Shown: in pieces, positions 44,211 to 56,300 of the stretch
Numbering within the stretch: the first letter of the stretch is position 1
How the letters are laid out: every line of letters starts with the position of its first letter
Assembly (NCBI RefSeq): GCF_030272615.1
Contig: NC_081411.1
Location: forward strand, 160,622,971-160,686,970
Length of the DNA: 64,000 nucleotides
Direction of reading: 5' to 3'
Source: Cryptomeria japonica
Lineage: Eukaryota; Streptophyta; Pinopsida; Cupressales; Cupressaceae
Position numbers and translations under genes: made by a program
Notes under the pieces: generated by a model
The model's input: only the letters and a program-made list of their open reading frames with translations
Told to the model about the DNA's origin: nothing
Database searches by the model: none

Positions 44211-45028
44211 TGTTTATGGTGAAAATGGATAACAATGATAACAATATGGAAAGGCTAAATGAATTCAACCACAAAACCCTAGCCTAACAATGAACAAAGA
44301 TCCACCATAACATATGAAGATAACCTAAGACAATGCAAAATAACTCAAAATCATAAAGATTATACCATCACATGTCCAATAGGGTTTTGATCTCCATTGT
44401 TCCTATCTCCATTGATCTTGCTTGATATACTTGCTCTCAGATTTTTATATGCACAAGAGCTCAACAAAGAACGAAATGTGGTTGCAAGTGGAATTGTAGT
44501 GTAGCCAAGTACTCCAAAATCAGTCATTAGCATGTGTCATTAGGATATGTCATTAGGCATTAAGGTATGTCATTAGGGTTTGAAAATGAAGAAAGCATCT
44601 CCTTAAATAGAAGACACAATAAGAAATGGAGGGTTAAGATTGAGAGGTGTAAAAAGAGAGGTCGGCTAGGATTAGAGGGTAGGTAAAAGAAATACCAAAA
44701 TAATGAAAGAGGTAGGTAGTGTATGAATTAAGAGATGAATGACATGTGTCGTGTGTGGAAAAGGTTAATGAATTAATTAAATAAATAAAGATTTATTTAA
44801 TTAATAGAAGAAGTAGGACAATTAAATAAATAAAATATTTATTTAATTTAGGAAAGGGATAATTTAAATAAATAAATGTATTTATTTAAATGAGAAATAA
44901 GGCTAGAAGAGGATAAATGAATTAATTAAATAAATAAAAATTTATTTAATTAATAGAAGAATTAGGCTTAGATAATTAAATAAATAAAATATTTATTTAA
45001 TTAGACATGACAATTTTGAGTGTCTACA
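44211..45028 (-). repeat. Gypsy 5' LTR, 818 bp
   Basis: In minus orientation it starts TGTAGACACTC at 45028 and ends CATAAACA at 44211. It differs from the 3' LTR by six substitutions and lacks one 13-bp ATTAGGATATGTC copy. A TATTTAA box lies near 44602-44609 and would drive transcription into the leader. Confidence 0.93.
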
Positions 45029-45033
45029 GTTAC
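45029..45033. repeat. Gypsy target-site duplication, right
   Basis: GTTAC, the copy of 30080-30084. Confidence 0.85.
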
Positions 45034-46642
45034 CATTTCCATCATTCGTAATCCTGGTCAAAGTTTTATTTTCTCAAACTCTTTTCTCCCACCCGTAAGT
45101 CTTTTAACTGGAATCAACAACTCTGGCAGTTTGCATTTGCATATGGCATGTGCCAAAATGGGAGCTTTCAAACTAAATTAATATTCCCCCCCTTATTAGT
45201 TGTTGTCTTGTCGGGTCTATGGAGAGCCAATTGGGTTACCTACCATTAGTAGCAGAGGTAGAAATAGGAACAAAGAAAGAGTGCGACCCCCGGTGGTATG
45301 TGCCTGAACCAGATAGAGAAAACATTAGGAAAGAAAGAAACTAATTTCTCATGAAAAGAAAGAATGCTCAACAACTATATATTTGATTATGTTAAATTAT
45401 TTTTGGCCATCTCTTATCAATATAATGGTAAATTATGTTTTTGATTAATTAATTATAAGTTTTTTGGTCAAAATTTTATATTATTTCTGTATCCTTTTTT
45501 TTTATATGTTGGTAATCAATGTGGTAAAAAATGTCAAGCTCTAATATTTTTTCTTGTTGATATTTAATGTAGTCAAGATGAGAAATATTTTATATTAAGC
45601 TAACTTCTATAAATTAATTCATAGGCTTATTATAGCCAAAGTTATGGCAAAACAAGAATTTCATATAGGTCTTTTAGTAATATCTATGAACAAAACTGAT
45701 TTTAGATGTAGTCCTAAAATTTGATCCAAGAAATAGTCATATGCATATTTAATTATGTTCAAGGATTATTGGAAAACAAAATTATAAACCCTAACAAACT
45801 CAACATTGTATATAATTTCCTTTCCATTGAAATCACTAAATGCAAATATGCAACTATATCTAATGAATAAGCAATTCTTATGTTTTCTTTAAAAATCTAA
45901 ATATCATATATGAACTCATCAATTTTGTAGCATAAATACAATAATACACCCAAGTGTATATATATTCAAAGCACTTATTTAGGGTAAATAACATATATAA
46001 GTTTCATCTTGATGTGTGTTCAAATAATAACATAAGGTAGTGTGATATAATAAGAATATACTTCCCTTTTGGAAATGACATATGTGAATCAATATTCCAA
46101 CCATGTGAGAAGAACACATTTTTACCCTTTTAGGGCAATTCCAATAGAATATATACTTGCAAAAATCAATCAAATCATTAACTATATGATAAAAATAATT
46201 TACCCTAATGAACATATTCAATTTATTAACTTAGGGCAAATAATATGCATATGAAAAGATTGCCTCAAAACACCAAAATCCATTTTAATAAATGTTATTC
46301 ATCATTTTACCTTGGGTAAAAAGAACTTTTCAAAATACATTTTCTTCTTTGAACAAAATATAATATTCACACTTTGATCCTCAAATACATTATTCATACA
46401 ATAAAGAATAATATTTACCCTAATATGGATTCAATTCAAAAAATTAGGGTAAAAACATGATGAGAGACAATATCATTAGGTCACCATATTGAAAGCACTT
46501 ATGTATAACTATAATTTCACTTTTGTCAAAATATATTCTTTTATAACTTCTTCAAAGTCAATTAGAATATTATCATAATTATATTAAAGACTACAAATAA
46601 GATTTGTTTTCAAAGCGCTTTTGTAAGTAAATAAAGATTATT
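45034..46642. other. AT-rich sequence between the two complete retrotransposons
   Basis: Up to about 45350 this continues the mixed-composition DNA from left of the Gypsy element. After that it is AT-rich with no recognisable coding sequence. The phrase TTAGGGTAAA or TTACCCTAA recurs on both strands (about 45980, 46200, 46410, 46445) without forming an array. Confidence 0.4.
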
Positions 46643-46647
46643 ATGTG
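46643..46647. repeat. Copia target-site duplication, left
   Basis: ATGTG, identical to 53362-53366. Confidence 0.8.
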
Positions 46648-47095
46648 TGTTGGTGTAAATAAATATTCATTTTGGATATTATTACACTTACTTAAGTTAA
46701 CTTAGGATAATGCATCTCTTCATAGTTTGGATTTGAGACACTTAGGGAAGTGTGCACATATGGATAGTGCTTGTAGGAGAAATTCCACCTTTTGTGGTCT
46801 TATTTTGTTGTTACACTCCACATTCGGTGGGTCATCCACCTCTTGTGGAATATTATATTATTTTTCCTACCTACCCCTAATATTTCTTACCTACCCTTGT
46901 TTCTCATTGATCCACATGTTATATTTGTGTGCTCATACATCCATATGGCCTTGCTTATATAAGTAGGCCTATATTCATTGTATTGGTTAATCCAGTTGAT
47001 TGTTTGCATATTGATGAGAATACAGTTTGTTCTTGTCATTCTATTGTCTCTTTTTATGCTTATCATTGTGCCCTTGATCTTGGCAAAATCCTACA
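46648..47095 (+). repeat. Copia 5' LTR, 448 bp
   Basis: TGTTGGTGTAAATA...AAAATCCTACA. A TATA box (TATATAA, 46956-46962) lies about 130 bases before the LTR end. Confidence 0.93.
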
Positions 47096-47107
47096 TGGTA
47101 TCAGAGC
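47096..47107 (+). other. Primer binding site (initiator-Met tRNA)
   Basis: TGGTATCAGAGC, the exact plant consensus, directly adjoining the LTR. Confidence 0.92.
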
Positions 47108-48574
47108 TATTGGGGCTTCATTGATTGGTTTTTGGAGACATCGTGGAAGGCTTCTATTTTCGGATTTGGGGATCTTCATTTTTGGGGGGTGTCATACAGT
47201 GATTTGGACATCACCGTTGAATCTGGGAGGCCGTTTCCATAAATTTCGACTATAAAGTCGACCTATTTTGGTGAGAAATTTTTTTTCCCCATTTTGGCTA
47301 TTATCGTACGGATTTCAAAAAAAAATTTCAAAATTTTTTTTTTTCAAAACAAAATTCGAAAAATAAAAAAGCGATCAAAAATTTAAAAAAAAAAAATCAA
47401 AATTTTTTTTAAAAAATCAAAATTTTTTTTAAAAAATCAAAATTTTTTTTAAAAAATCAAATTTTTTTTTTTTGCTTTTTTTGGGGGTCCGCAGACCCCC
47501 CTATACTCTACGTGTGCTGCAGGTCATAGGCATACCTGCTGTCGGAGCCGCTGCCGCCCATACCCATCATCGGGCCCCGCTCACCGCTTTCGGCCACCAT
47601 CGCACCCCACCGCCCAGCGACCACTCGCCTCGCCGCCGCTCGAGCAGGTCCCGCCGACCGCCTCACTTCCGCTGTCGGCTCGCCGACGTCACTAAATCGA
47701 TGGACCCGCGTCTGCCACGTGGCAGGCGGCCATTGACCCGTAGTCAAAACCGTACACCTGCACAGTGCCACGTCAGCATCCGTACGATAGCGTAGTCACC
47801 TGCACAGTCATTTGCCTAGTCAGCAGTCCATACAGTATGAACGCCCAGTCAGCAGGGTGACGAAGTTCACACAACGGTCATACAACCGTCAAATTTAAGA
47901 CAATGAATTGCTAACGTCAGTGCCACATCAGCAGTTTTTAAAAAAAAAATTGACCCCTCTCCATTGGGCTTTTCATTTTTGCAGTCCAACTTTGAAAGGC
48001 CATATCTTGCTCATTTTTGCTCCTTTTTGGTGCAATTTTTTTTGAAATGGGCTAAAATTTCATGATCTTTGCAGTGGTGTGGTTATTTTCTGATTTTAGT
48101 GTACAAGTTTTTTGAAATTTTCAGATTCTCTCAGCTATACCTGTCTAATCCTCAATTCTGCAACTTCAAAGGCCTTGTTTGAGCTCATACGACCTCCTTT
48201 TCAGGTGTTGTTTTTTTTGAAAGTGCATATTTTTTCATCTACTTTCATAATCTATGATCAGATTTTAGAGATTTTGAGTAGAAATTGTACTTTCAGATAT
48301 TGGTCTTATTTGGCCTATTAGGTACTTGTAAATTGCTTGGATCTTAGTTAGATATCTTGCATTATTAGTTTGAGTCTCTTTTGGCCTTATTGTAGTAGTT
48401 GTAAAATTGTAATTAGAAATCCACTTTGTCATTTTTTGCAAGTGGCCCATTGTATACGCACTAATTATAAAGTGCCAAATCATCACTTTTGGGGGGGGTT
48501 CTTTGATTGAGTGAATTTGGAGGGGTGTCTTGTGTGATTGTGCCTCTCTTTGTGCTCTTTCCATTTTTGTTGCA
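47108..48574 (+). other. Copia leader with hairpin and CpG-rich block
   Basis: About 1.47 kb before gag. At 47387-47466 a 20-bp A/T unit (AAAAAATCAAAATTTTTTTT) is repeated four times. A perfect hairpin follows (GGGGGTC-CGCA-GACCCCC, 47483-47500). The 47510-47800 block is GC-rich and full of CpG (for example CTCGCCGCCGCTCGAGC), unlike anything else in the window. Open frames across it on both strands look like composition artefacts. The function of the hairpin and block may be packaging or translation control; this is inference. Confidence 0.7.
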
Positions 48575-51500
48575 ATGAGTCCTAATAAATTTCCACCTTT
48601 AACTCCATATAATTATGCATCATGGAAATTTAAAGTATGGAGTAAATTAATGGAAAAGGGTCTCACACATTACATAGATGGAACAATAACAACACCACCT
48701 GATCCTAAGGTTGATCCAAATGCTTAATTAGAATGGCTCACAAAGAATTGCATGGCTCTTGGAACCTTGCGCAAGTATGTATCAGATGACCTCATTTTTC
48801 ACATTGAGAAGTGTAAAACAATCAAAGAGGCTTGGGATATGTTTTAGAAATTGTATGGTCAAGTTGATGAAATCAGAGGCTATCAGATTGACAATGAGCT
48901 CACCAACTTGGATCCCAAGAATTTTGATACAATCCAAGATTATGTCACCAAAGCAAATGAGCTAAGAGAAAAGCTTAAGGATTGTGGAATTGACAAAAAG
49001 GATGCTCAGTTGATATTCAACTTATTGGACAAGCTTGCACCAGAATATGCAGCATTTGTGTCTAGTTTCCAAACTCATTGTTTGACAGTGGGGAGTTCTT
49101 ATGTTATGCCTTCATTTGATGCTTTCATAGAAATGTTAATATTAGAACAATCTCAGTTGTTGAACATGGGGTTTCTCAAGTCCTCAAAGTCCAAGGCTTT
49201 GGTGGCTAATCAAGGGAATCAAGGAAGTCAAGGCAAAGATTCCAACAAAAAGAAGAAGCAATCTAAGTCTAAACCACACTAGGAAAAAGGACAATCATCC
49301 TCTCCATCACAAGGCAATTTTTCTTCCTCTTCCAAGAAGGGGACACCACCTAAGAAGGATAAACTAACTTGTGCATATTTCAAGAAGTATGGTCATGATG
49401 AGCATCGATGCCACACAAAACAAGTTGATGAGTTAACCAATCTTCTTAAGAAAAATAACATCAACTTGCCATCCACCTACATAAAGAAGGATTCATCTCC
49501 TTCCTCTTCCTCATAGTCTAAGGGAAAAGGGAAAGCATTTGTGGCTACAACAGGTTCTTCATAGCAATGGATACTTGACTCGGGTGCCTCATATAACATG
49601 TGTTCTACAAAGGAGCAGTTTTCTTCACTGGAGCCATCTAAGGTACCTCACATTTACATAGGTGATGATACATAAGTAGAGGTTGAAGGGAAAGGTTTAG
49701 TTGACATGGATGATGGAACATTTGAGAATGTTCTCTATGTTCGTAACTTGTCTACCAATCTTCTCTCCATCTACCAAATCACTCACTATAGGAATGGGAA
49801 AAAGGTTGAGTTTACACCAGATTCAGTTGTGGTAAAGGAACTTGATGATGATGCCTTGGTAGCAGTGGGATAAGTCAATGACAACTCAAGGCTTTATTCA
49901 TTCTCCCACTTTGTGCCAAGTTCACCTTCTAGGGCCTTGCTTACTCATTCAAATTCAAAAAGTAAGCTATGGCATGAGCAGTTTGGTCACCTCAACTACC
50001 GCTATCTTCAGCAGCTAAGCACTAAAAACATGGTCATAGGTCTACCTCGAATCAGTTTTTCAAAGGGTGTATGTTCAGGTTGTTCCATGGGCAAGCATCC
50101 CAAAGAGAAGTTTGATAAAGGGAAAACTTGGAGAGCTTTGGAAGTTCTTCAACTTGTTCACAACGATGTAATAGGTCCATTTCTAGCACCTTTATTTAGT
50201 AAGGCCCACTATGTTCTTACCTTCATTGATGACTACTCCCGCTTCACTTGGGTCTACTTTCTCATTCATAAGAGTGAAGTATTTGACAGATTTCAGGACT
50301 TCAAGACTCATGTGGAGAAGCAATCAGGGAAAGTGGTCAAGATTCTTCGCATAGATAATGGAAGGGAATATGTGAATAATAGACTTGAGGATTTTTGTAC
50401 ATTTGAGGGGATTGATCTTCAGCATTCTGTCGCACACACTCCACAGCAGAATGAGGTTGCAGAACGCAAGAATAGAACTCTCAAAGAAATGGCTAGCTGT
50501 ATGATACATGCACATTCTCTTGATCTTGCCTTTTGGGTAGAGGCTATCAGTTGTGCCACACACATCCAGAATCGGGTTCCTCACAAAGCTTTGCAAGATA
50601 TTACTCCTTTTGAAGCTTGGGCTGGTAGGAAACCAATTGTGAGACATTTCAGAGTCTTTGAGTGTCCAGCATGGGCTCGCATACCTCTGCAGAAATGCAA
50701 GGCATTGGAACCATATAGTCAACCTTGCATATTTGTTGGATATCCTGAGGGTGTTAAGGCATACAGATTGATGGATCCAGGACACATCAGGTGTTCATTG
50801 AGAGGAGTGTTCACTTTGAGGAAAGCTCTCCTAGCTTAGCCTCTCTACCTCCTCCACCTTCCTCCATTGTGGATAGTGATGTTAGTGATTCAGATGATGA
50901 GACTCATTCAACTCCAACTCACAGGGTAACACCTCTGTAAGGTCCACTTGCAGTTGAGGAGCCTCGTTCTCCACCTCCACCTAGACCTCGTTGGGCTCAA
51001 TAGACACTTGAGTCCACGGGTTCTCTTGTTGGGGATCCTACAGATACACGAAGAACTCAATCATAGCATCAGGATCTTCCACATGCATTCATTGCTACCA
51101 CTTCCAATCCATAGACATTTAGGGAAGCATCAGGGGTTCCTGAGTGGGACCAAGCTATGGAGGAAGAGTATAGTTCCTTGATGAGGAACAACACATGGGA
51201 TTTAGTCCATCTTCCTAAGGGGAGAAAGATGGTTTGATGTAAGTGGATCTATCAGACCAAGTTTGTAGTGGATGGTAGTGTGGATAAGTATAAGGCTCGG
51301 CTTGTTGCAAAAGGTTTTTCTCAGGTTGCAGGTGTTGACTATATTGAGACCTTTACACCTGTAGCCAAGATGAACTCCATTTGTTTGACACTTGCTATTG
51401 CTACAACTCATGGTTGGGCTGTACATCGGATGGATGTGAAGAGTGCTTTTCTTCATGGTGATCTTGATGAGGAGATTTATATGGAGCAGCCACAGGGTTT

Positions 51501-52629
51501 CATCTAGGATACTTCCTTGGTTTGCAGACTAAGGAAATCTCTCTATGGCCTTAAGCAGGCCCCCAGGGCTTGGTACGCCAAGATGGATTCCTTTCTTCTC
51601 TCCGCAGGGTTCACCAGGTGTCATTCCAATCTGAATGTCTACATTTTGCGACAGGATGACTCTCACTTGATACTTGTGCTCTATGTTGATGACTTGCTCA
51701 TTACAGGGAGTACTTCATCCATCATTAGCAGGGTCAAATCTGCTTTGCATGATAGATTTGCTATGACTGACTTGGTTCTTTTGCACTACTTTCTCGGGAT
51801 AGAGATTTCACAGTCACCTTCTAGGATTACACTATCACAACCCAAGTATGCTCTTGATCTACTTGCATGCTTTCATATGGTTGATTGTAAGCCTGCCCCG
51901 ACTCCCTTTCTTTCAGGAGTCAAGCTTGAGGCTCAGTGTTCTTCTCCACCAGTTGATGCCACTTTGTATCATCAGCTTGTGGGTAGTCTCATCTACTTGA
52001 CTCATACACGCCTTGATATTTCATTTGCAGTTGGCATGGTTTCCCGCTTCATGCAGGAACCACATGAGCTTCATTGGAAAGCTGCCAAACGCATCCTTCA
52101 TTACATCCAGGGTACGCATCACTATGGGATTCACTATGTAGTAGGCACAAGACTTCGCTTGGTTGGTTACATAGACTCCGATTGGGCTGGTGATCTTGCT
52201 GATCGTAAGTCTACCTCTGGTTACAGTTTTCACCTTAGTTCGGGCCCCATTTGTTGGCAGAGCAAGAAACAACATGCTATTGCTCTCTCTTCGATTGAGG
52301 CTAAGTATCGAGGCGCTGTTAACATAGCGACTAAGACCATTTGGCTCCAGTAGATCCTCACAGAGTTTGGATTCACCACTCCATGGCGGACAGTTCTACA
52401 TTGTGACAATCAGAGTGCTATTGCAATCTCGAAGAACTCGGTCCAGCACCGGTGGACCAAACACATTGAGATCCATATGCACTATATCCGAGAGCTCATC
52501 TAGGAGCAGGTCATTGATTTGCAGTATTGTCCTACAGCAGAGCAGGTTGCTAACATATTCACCAAACCTTTCACCGAGAGTAAGTTCCAGTAGTTGCGAG
52601 CTCTCTTGGGGGTGCAGGATGTGTCCTTA
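48575..52629 (+). pseudogene. Copia gag-pol polyprotein, disrupted by stops
   Basis: From MSPNKFPPLTPYNYASWKFK the frame runs through gag (UBN2-type, LTNLDPKNFDTIQDYVTK) and a knuckle-like CAYFKKYGHDEHRC (49370). The protease active site LDSGASYN is at 49574. Then comes the GAG-pre-integrase HEQFGHLNYRYL and the integrase with VLTFIDDYSRF, RIDNGREY and PQQNEVAERKN. A one-base frameshift near 50780 moves it to the next frame. The reverse transcriptase has CKWIYQTKF, MDVKSAFLHGDLDEEIYM, SLYGLKQAPRAWY and the catalytic YVDD near 51693, and the RNase H has SDWAGDLADRKSTSGY and SSIEAKYRGA. In-frame stops lie at 48725, 48845, 49280, 49514, 49562, 49673, 49871, 50938, 51001, 51064, 51112, 51235, 51505, 52351, 52501 and 52591 (eleven TAG, four TAA, one TGA). 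The end is taken at TAG 52627. All catalytic residues I can place are intact. Confidence 0.9.
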
Positions 52630-52904
52630 GGGGGAGTCAGCTGACTTCTCCTTCCTCTCTTATGGGGGGGACTTTTTCCTCTTTGAGGTTTTGTCCTTCT
52701 TCTTTGAGAGTCTTTTGTACATTCATCTCTTTTTTGGGGGGGACTTTTTTCCCACTGGGTTTTCTCCCTTTCTTTGTTTGTGAGAGATTGCATTGCATAG
52801 TTTTGCTTGCATTTGCATATTGTACATGGGTACCTATCATGGCCTAGTAGCCGGGACCCATCTTGCATTGTTGACTTGAGTCTTCATTCCCCTAAGTTGC
52901 ACTT
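52630..52904 (+). other. Copia 3' non-coding region
   Basis: Short trailer with two near-copies of GGGGGGGACTTTTT (52665 and 52736). It ends just before the polypurine tract. Confidence 0.6.
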
Positions 52905-52913
52905 AAGGGGGGG
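52905..52913 (+). other. Polypurine tract
   Basis: AAGGGGGGG directly before the 3' LTR start TGTTGGTG. Confidence 0.8.
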
Positions 52914-53361
52914 TGTTGGTGTAAATAAATATTCATTTTGGATATTATTACACTTACTTAAGTTAACTTAGGATAATGCATCTCTTCGTAGTTTGGATTT
53001 GAGACACTTAGGGAAGTGTGCACATAGGGATAGTGCTTGTAGGAGAAATTCCACCTTTTATGGTCTTATTTTGTTGTTACACTCCACATTCGGTGGGTCA
53101 TCCACGTCTTGTGGAATATTATATTATTTCTCCTACCCACCCCTAGTATTTCTTACTTATCCTTGTTTCTCATTGAGCCACATGTCATATTTGTGTGCTC
53201 ACACATCCATATGGCCTTGCCTATATAAGTAGGCTTATATTCATTGTATTGGTTAATCCAATTGATCATTTGCATATTGATGAGGATACAGTTTGTTCTT
53301 GTCATTCTATTGTCTTTTTTTATGCTTTTCATTGTGCCCTTGATCTTGGCAAAATCCTACA
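52914..53361 (+). repeat. Copia 3' LTR, 448 bp
   Basis: Same length as the 5' LTR, about 20 differences, TATA box at 53222-53228. Confidence 0.93.
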
Positions 53362-53366
53362 ATGTG
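53362..53366. repeat. Copia target-site duplication, right
   Basis: ATGTG, the copy of 46643-46647. Confidence 0.8.
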
Positions 53367-56300
53367 GTGGGAAATACTCCTTGCTCAACATGTGCTTAGG
53401 AAAAATAAATTCAAACAATGTAATAAAAAATACATATTACACGAGGGATATTTAATAATTTGCCCCTTAACATAGAATTTTAGGGCAAATTTTTACATAA
53501 ATAAGAATCCCTAACATTCAAATGATTTTCAAAGATATCTTTCAAAAGTTACACTAATCATTTAAAAATTTCTCAAAAAATTGTCTATTTATATTTAATA
53601 ATGTTTAGAGAAATTTTTACTTAATAAATTCCAAAAATTTCCAATAGTAACAAATCCCTTTGGAAATATTATTTCTCTCTAAATCAACAAAAGAGAAAAA
53701 TAATAAAAATGTACTCATTCTTTGATTATTCATAAATAAAATTTACCCAAAAATATATACTCAACTCATTAATTTAAGGTAAAAATATTTTTGAAAGCTT
53801 AAAAGATCATAATATTAAAATCCACTTATTAATCAAATATTATGCATTAAAGAACATTTATATGTAAAATATAATTATTCCTTTTACACAAATATTTCCC
53901 TTTCAAAAATAATAATTCAAAGTTCATAAAATATGGAAAATATAATTTTTAAAATAATAATTTTCCTTTTCTATGCTATTTACATGAATGGTAAAAAATC
54001 ATTATGAAAATAAAATACTCTATTAAATTTCTTAGGTAAAAAGATACTTCTTGTACATGCAAACCTAAGAAATATAATGTTGTGTTATAGTATCCCTTTG
54101 CAAAACAAAAATTAAAAATATATTACCTCACGATGGATCCATCGGGGTAGCATACCTTCTCGGGATATGACATTGTATCCCACATCGATACCTGATGGCA
54201 ATGAAGACTTTGCCTGTGGCTTTGTCATTGGTATAACAAAAGTTTCCATCGGCATAACTTGGTCCATCGGGGAAGGCCCTTTTCGGATACACCTATACCC
54301 AATGGAAAAGAGAGAAATAAAATCTTATCAAATATTTCCATCAGCAAAACATATAGTATCGGAGCAATGCCATTTTTGCTATGCCGATACCTCTTGAACG
54401 TATGCATTGTGGTAGACAATCTATAAAATGTCCATCTCTCTGTCTTTAGGGTGCTAACATGCAACTCTCAGAAGGGCAGCAATTTTCTTTTCATTCAAAC
54501 ATTTTCAATAGTGTTGGCCCTCTACTATTTTGCATACCTCCATTGGCAAGTACCTTGGCCTTTGTTAATTTCAAACTTGTAGGCATGACATACTAGTATG
54601 TTTTATGGTAAATCCATGTGTCTCCTGGAAGTACTCCACCATAGATTTCATTGTTCCTTTACAATCAAAACAAAAAATGCCCAGGCCTATAGTTTTTACT
54701 CAAAATCATTTTTCTTTTGATCATGTTTATGCTTTGTCAATAAATGGTTTTCTTTAACTATAGAACATTCTTTTGAAATTGCTTTAACCTTAGGTTTGGA
54801 TTTATTAGGCATAGAGGCTTTATTATCTCTCTTATGAGAGAATTATTTTTAATTTAGTACTTCTGTCAATCTTCCCTTTTAAAATTGCTTCAAACTATGC
54901 AAAAAGAATAAAAAAATTAATTTCTCCTACGACCTATTTTGGATTAATTTCATTTCCGACTAACTAGGCATCCAAATGCCATGAAAATTGGCCAAAAGTT
55001 ATGATAATTTAAATAAAACATGGGTTTTATTTCAAATTTAAAGTAGCTCACCAAATTTTGATACTTGCTTTGTAAATTGGCCTACCAAAGCTAGTCGTGG
55101 ACAATATAAATTTAAAATAATAGATCAAACGAGCTCCAATTTCTGTGAAAATTAAAATAGAAGCATTTGACATCAAAATATTAAGTGGGTTGTCCTTTGA
55201 TTGTTCAAATTGAAAACCTTTTTCTGAAGCATTTTTATGTCGGGATCAATCAGAAAACAATTAAAAGGCAGGTCAGAACTTCTTTGATTCTCATGAAATC
55301 TTACAGGCACATAGTCTCATATACCAAAGAAATTCAGCATCGGGCTTCATTAAGATGAAGATAACATGCACAAATAATTAGTTTGACATAAGGGTTTAGT
55401 GGGAAAGAGCTATCAATGCTTGAATATGACCTTTCAATTCGTGATTTATACATTCTAAGAAAATGCACATAGATTAGCCTCAAGAGAAACAAGAATTGTT
55501 ATTAAGAGGATCTAAAATTTGGCATAAAATATATTTATGATATACAAAATGCATATGAACAATTAAATTGACATAATAGTGCTTAGGTGAGAAGAAATTA
55601 TGATTCAAAGAGGCTTACCTAGAATGATTTTGCCTTTGCAACCACATACATACCTGGAAATCGACAACCTTGTTCATGCACCAAACCTGGTTTCTTAGAG
55701 TTGGAAATGGAAGAACCTGCTTGATTATAGATGTGACAGATGATTGAACATAGAAATTTGCTTTTTGGCATGAATCTGGAACTCTAAAATTTTAAAATTT
55801 TAGGGTTCCAACAGGCCCTCTATTTTCTCACACAAAAATCTACAAATTTGTTGCAAAACAATCTATTTGAACGAAATTCTTAGATGTTACACATTGTTGT
55901 ATTGTCATTATGAGAATTTAATATTATAGTATACCCAATTTATATCCTTGGATATGAATATCATAGCTTGGTGCATTGATAAGGCACGGTGGACAAAAAT
56001 ATTTTGTATGCTTTCATTATATTAATTTTCTTTTTTTTGTGACTAAAATGTGTGTCCATGTGAGCTATACTGGTTAACTTCATGCTTTAATTTTCTATGT
56101 ATAGTCACATTTTTGTGTATATATCATATATAATCTTAATCCTAAATATGCACAAGTGGTTTAACATCAAAACTGATGGAATCTATCACACACACACACA
56201 CACACACAAAATCATTTCTTATCTTTGATCACAATTGGACACACTAATATGTGCCCCAATATCCAATATCTTGGTGACAAATCTCGCCTCTAGTTGACAT

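Larger units (their letters stand above)
30085..45028 (-). mobile_element. Complete Tat-type Gypsy element, 14.9 kb
   Basis: Two LTRs (831 and 818 bp) differ by six substitutions and one 13-bp indel (about 99% identical). Together with the GTTAC duplication, primer site next to the 5' LTR and polypurine tract next to the 3' LTR, they define a complete recent insertion on the minus strand. Domain order is gag, protease, reverse transcriptase, RNase H, a second plant-type RNase H, integrase; there is no chromodomain. The second RNase H and the antisense ORF downstream of pol are hallmarks of the Tat lineage. The leader (2.9 kb) and trailer (2.95 kb) are unusually long and carry several tandem repeats. 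One stop codon and one single-base frameshift disable gag-pol, so it now depends on helper proteins, if it moves at all. Confidence 0.93.
46648..53361 (+). mobile_element. Complete Copia element, 6.7 kb
   Basis: Two 448-bp LTRs, an ATGTG duplication, an exact initiator-Met primer site and a G-rich polypurine tract define it. Domain order gag, protease, integrase, reverse transcriptase, RNase H is the Copia order. The LTRs differ at about 20 positions by eye (about 95-96% identical), mostly transitions, so it is older than the Gypsy element. The polyprotein frame is otherwise well preserved but interrupted by about sixteen stops and one frameshift. Confidence 0.93.

Noticed and set aside
47472-47795. 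Open frames of about 90-107 codons on both strands in the CpG-rich block
   Set aside because: GC-rich DNA lacks stop codons by composition. The block lies in the Copia leader, and neither frame resembles a protein family.
48575-52629. Reassigned TAG/TAA codons (read as Gln), or U-to-C RNA editing, as explanation for the Copia stops
   Set aside because: Other ORFs in the window (the LINE) use normal stops, and nuclear transcripts are not known to be edited this way. Deamination of methylated CAG is simpler. Kept as a remote alternative until sibling copies are compared.
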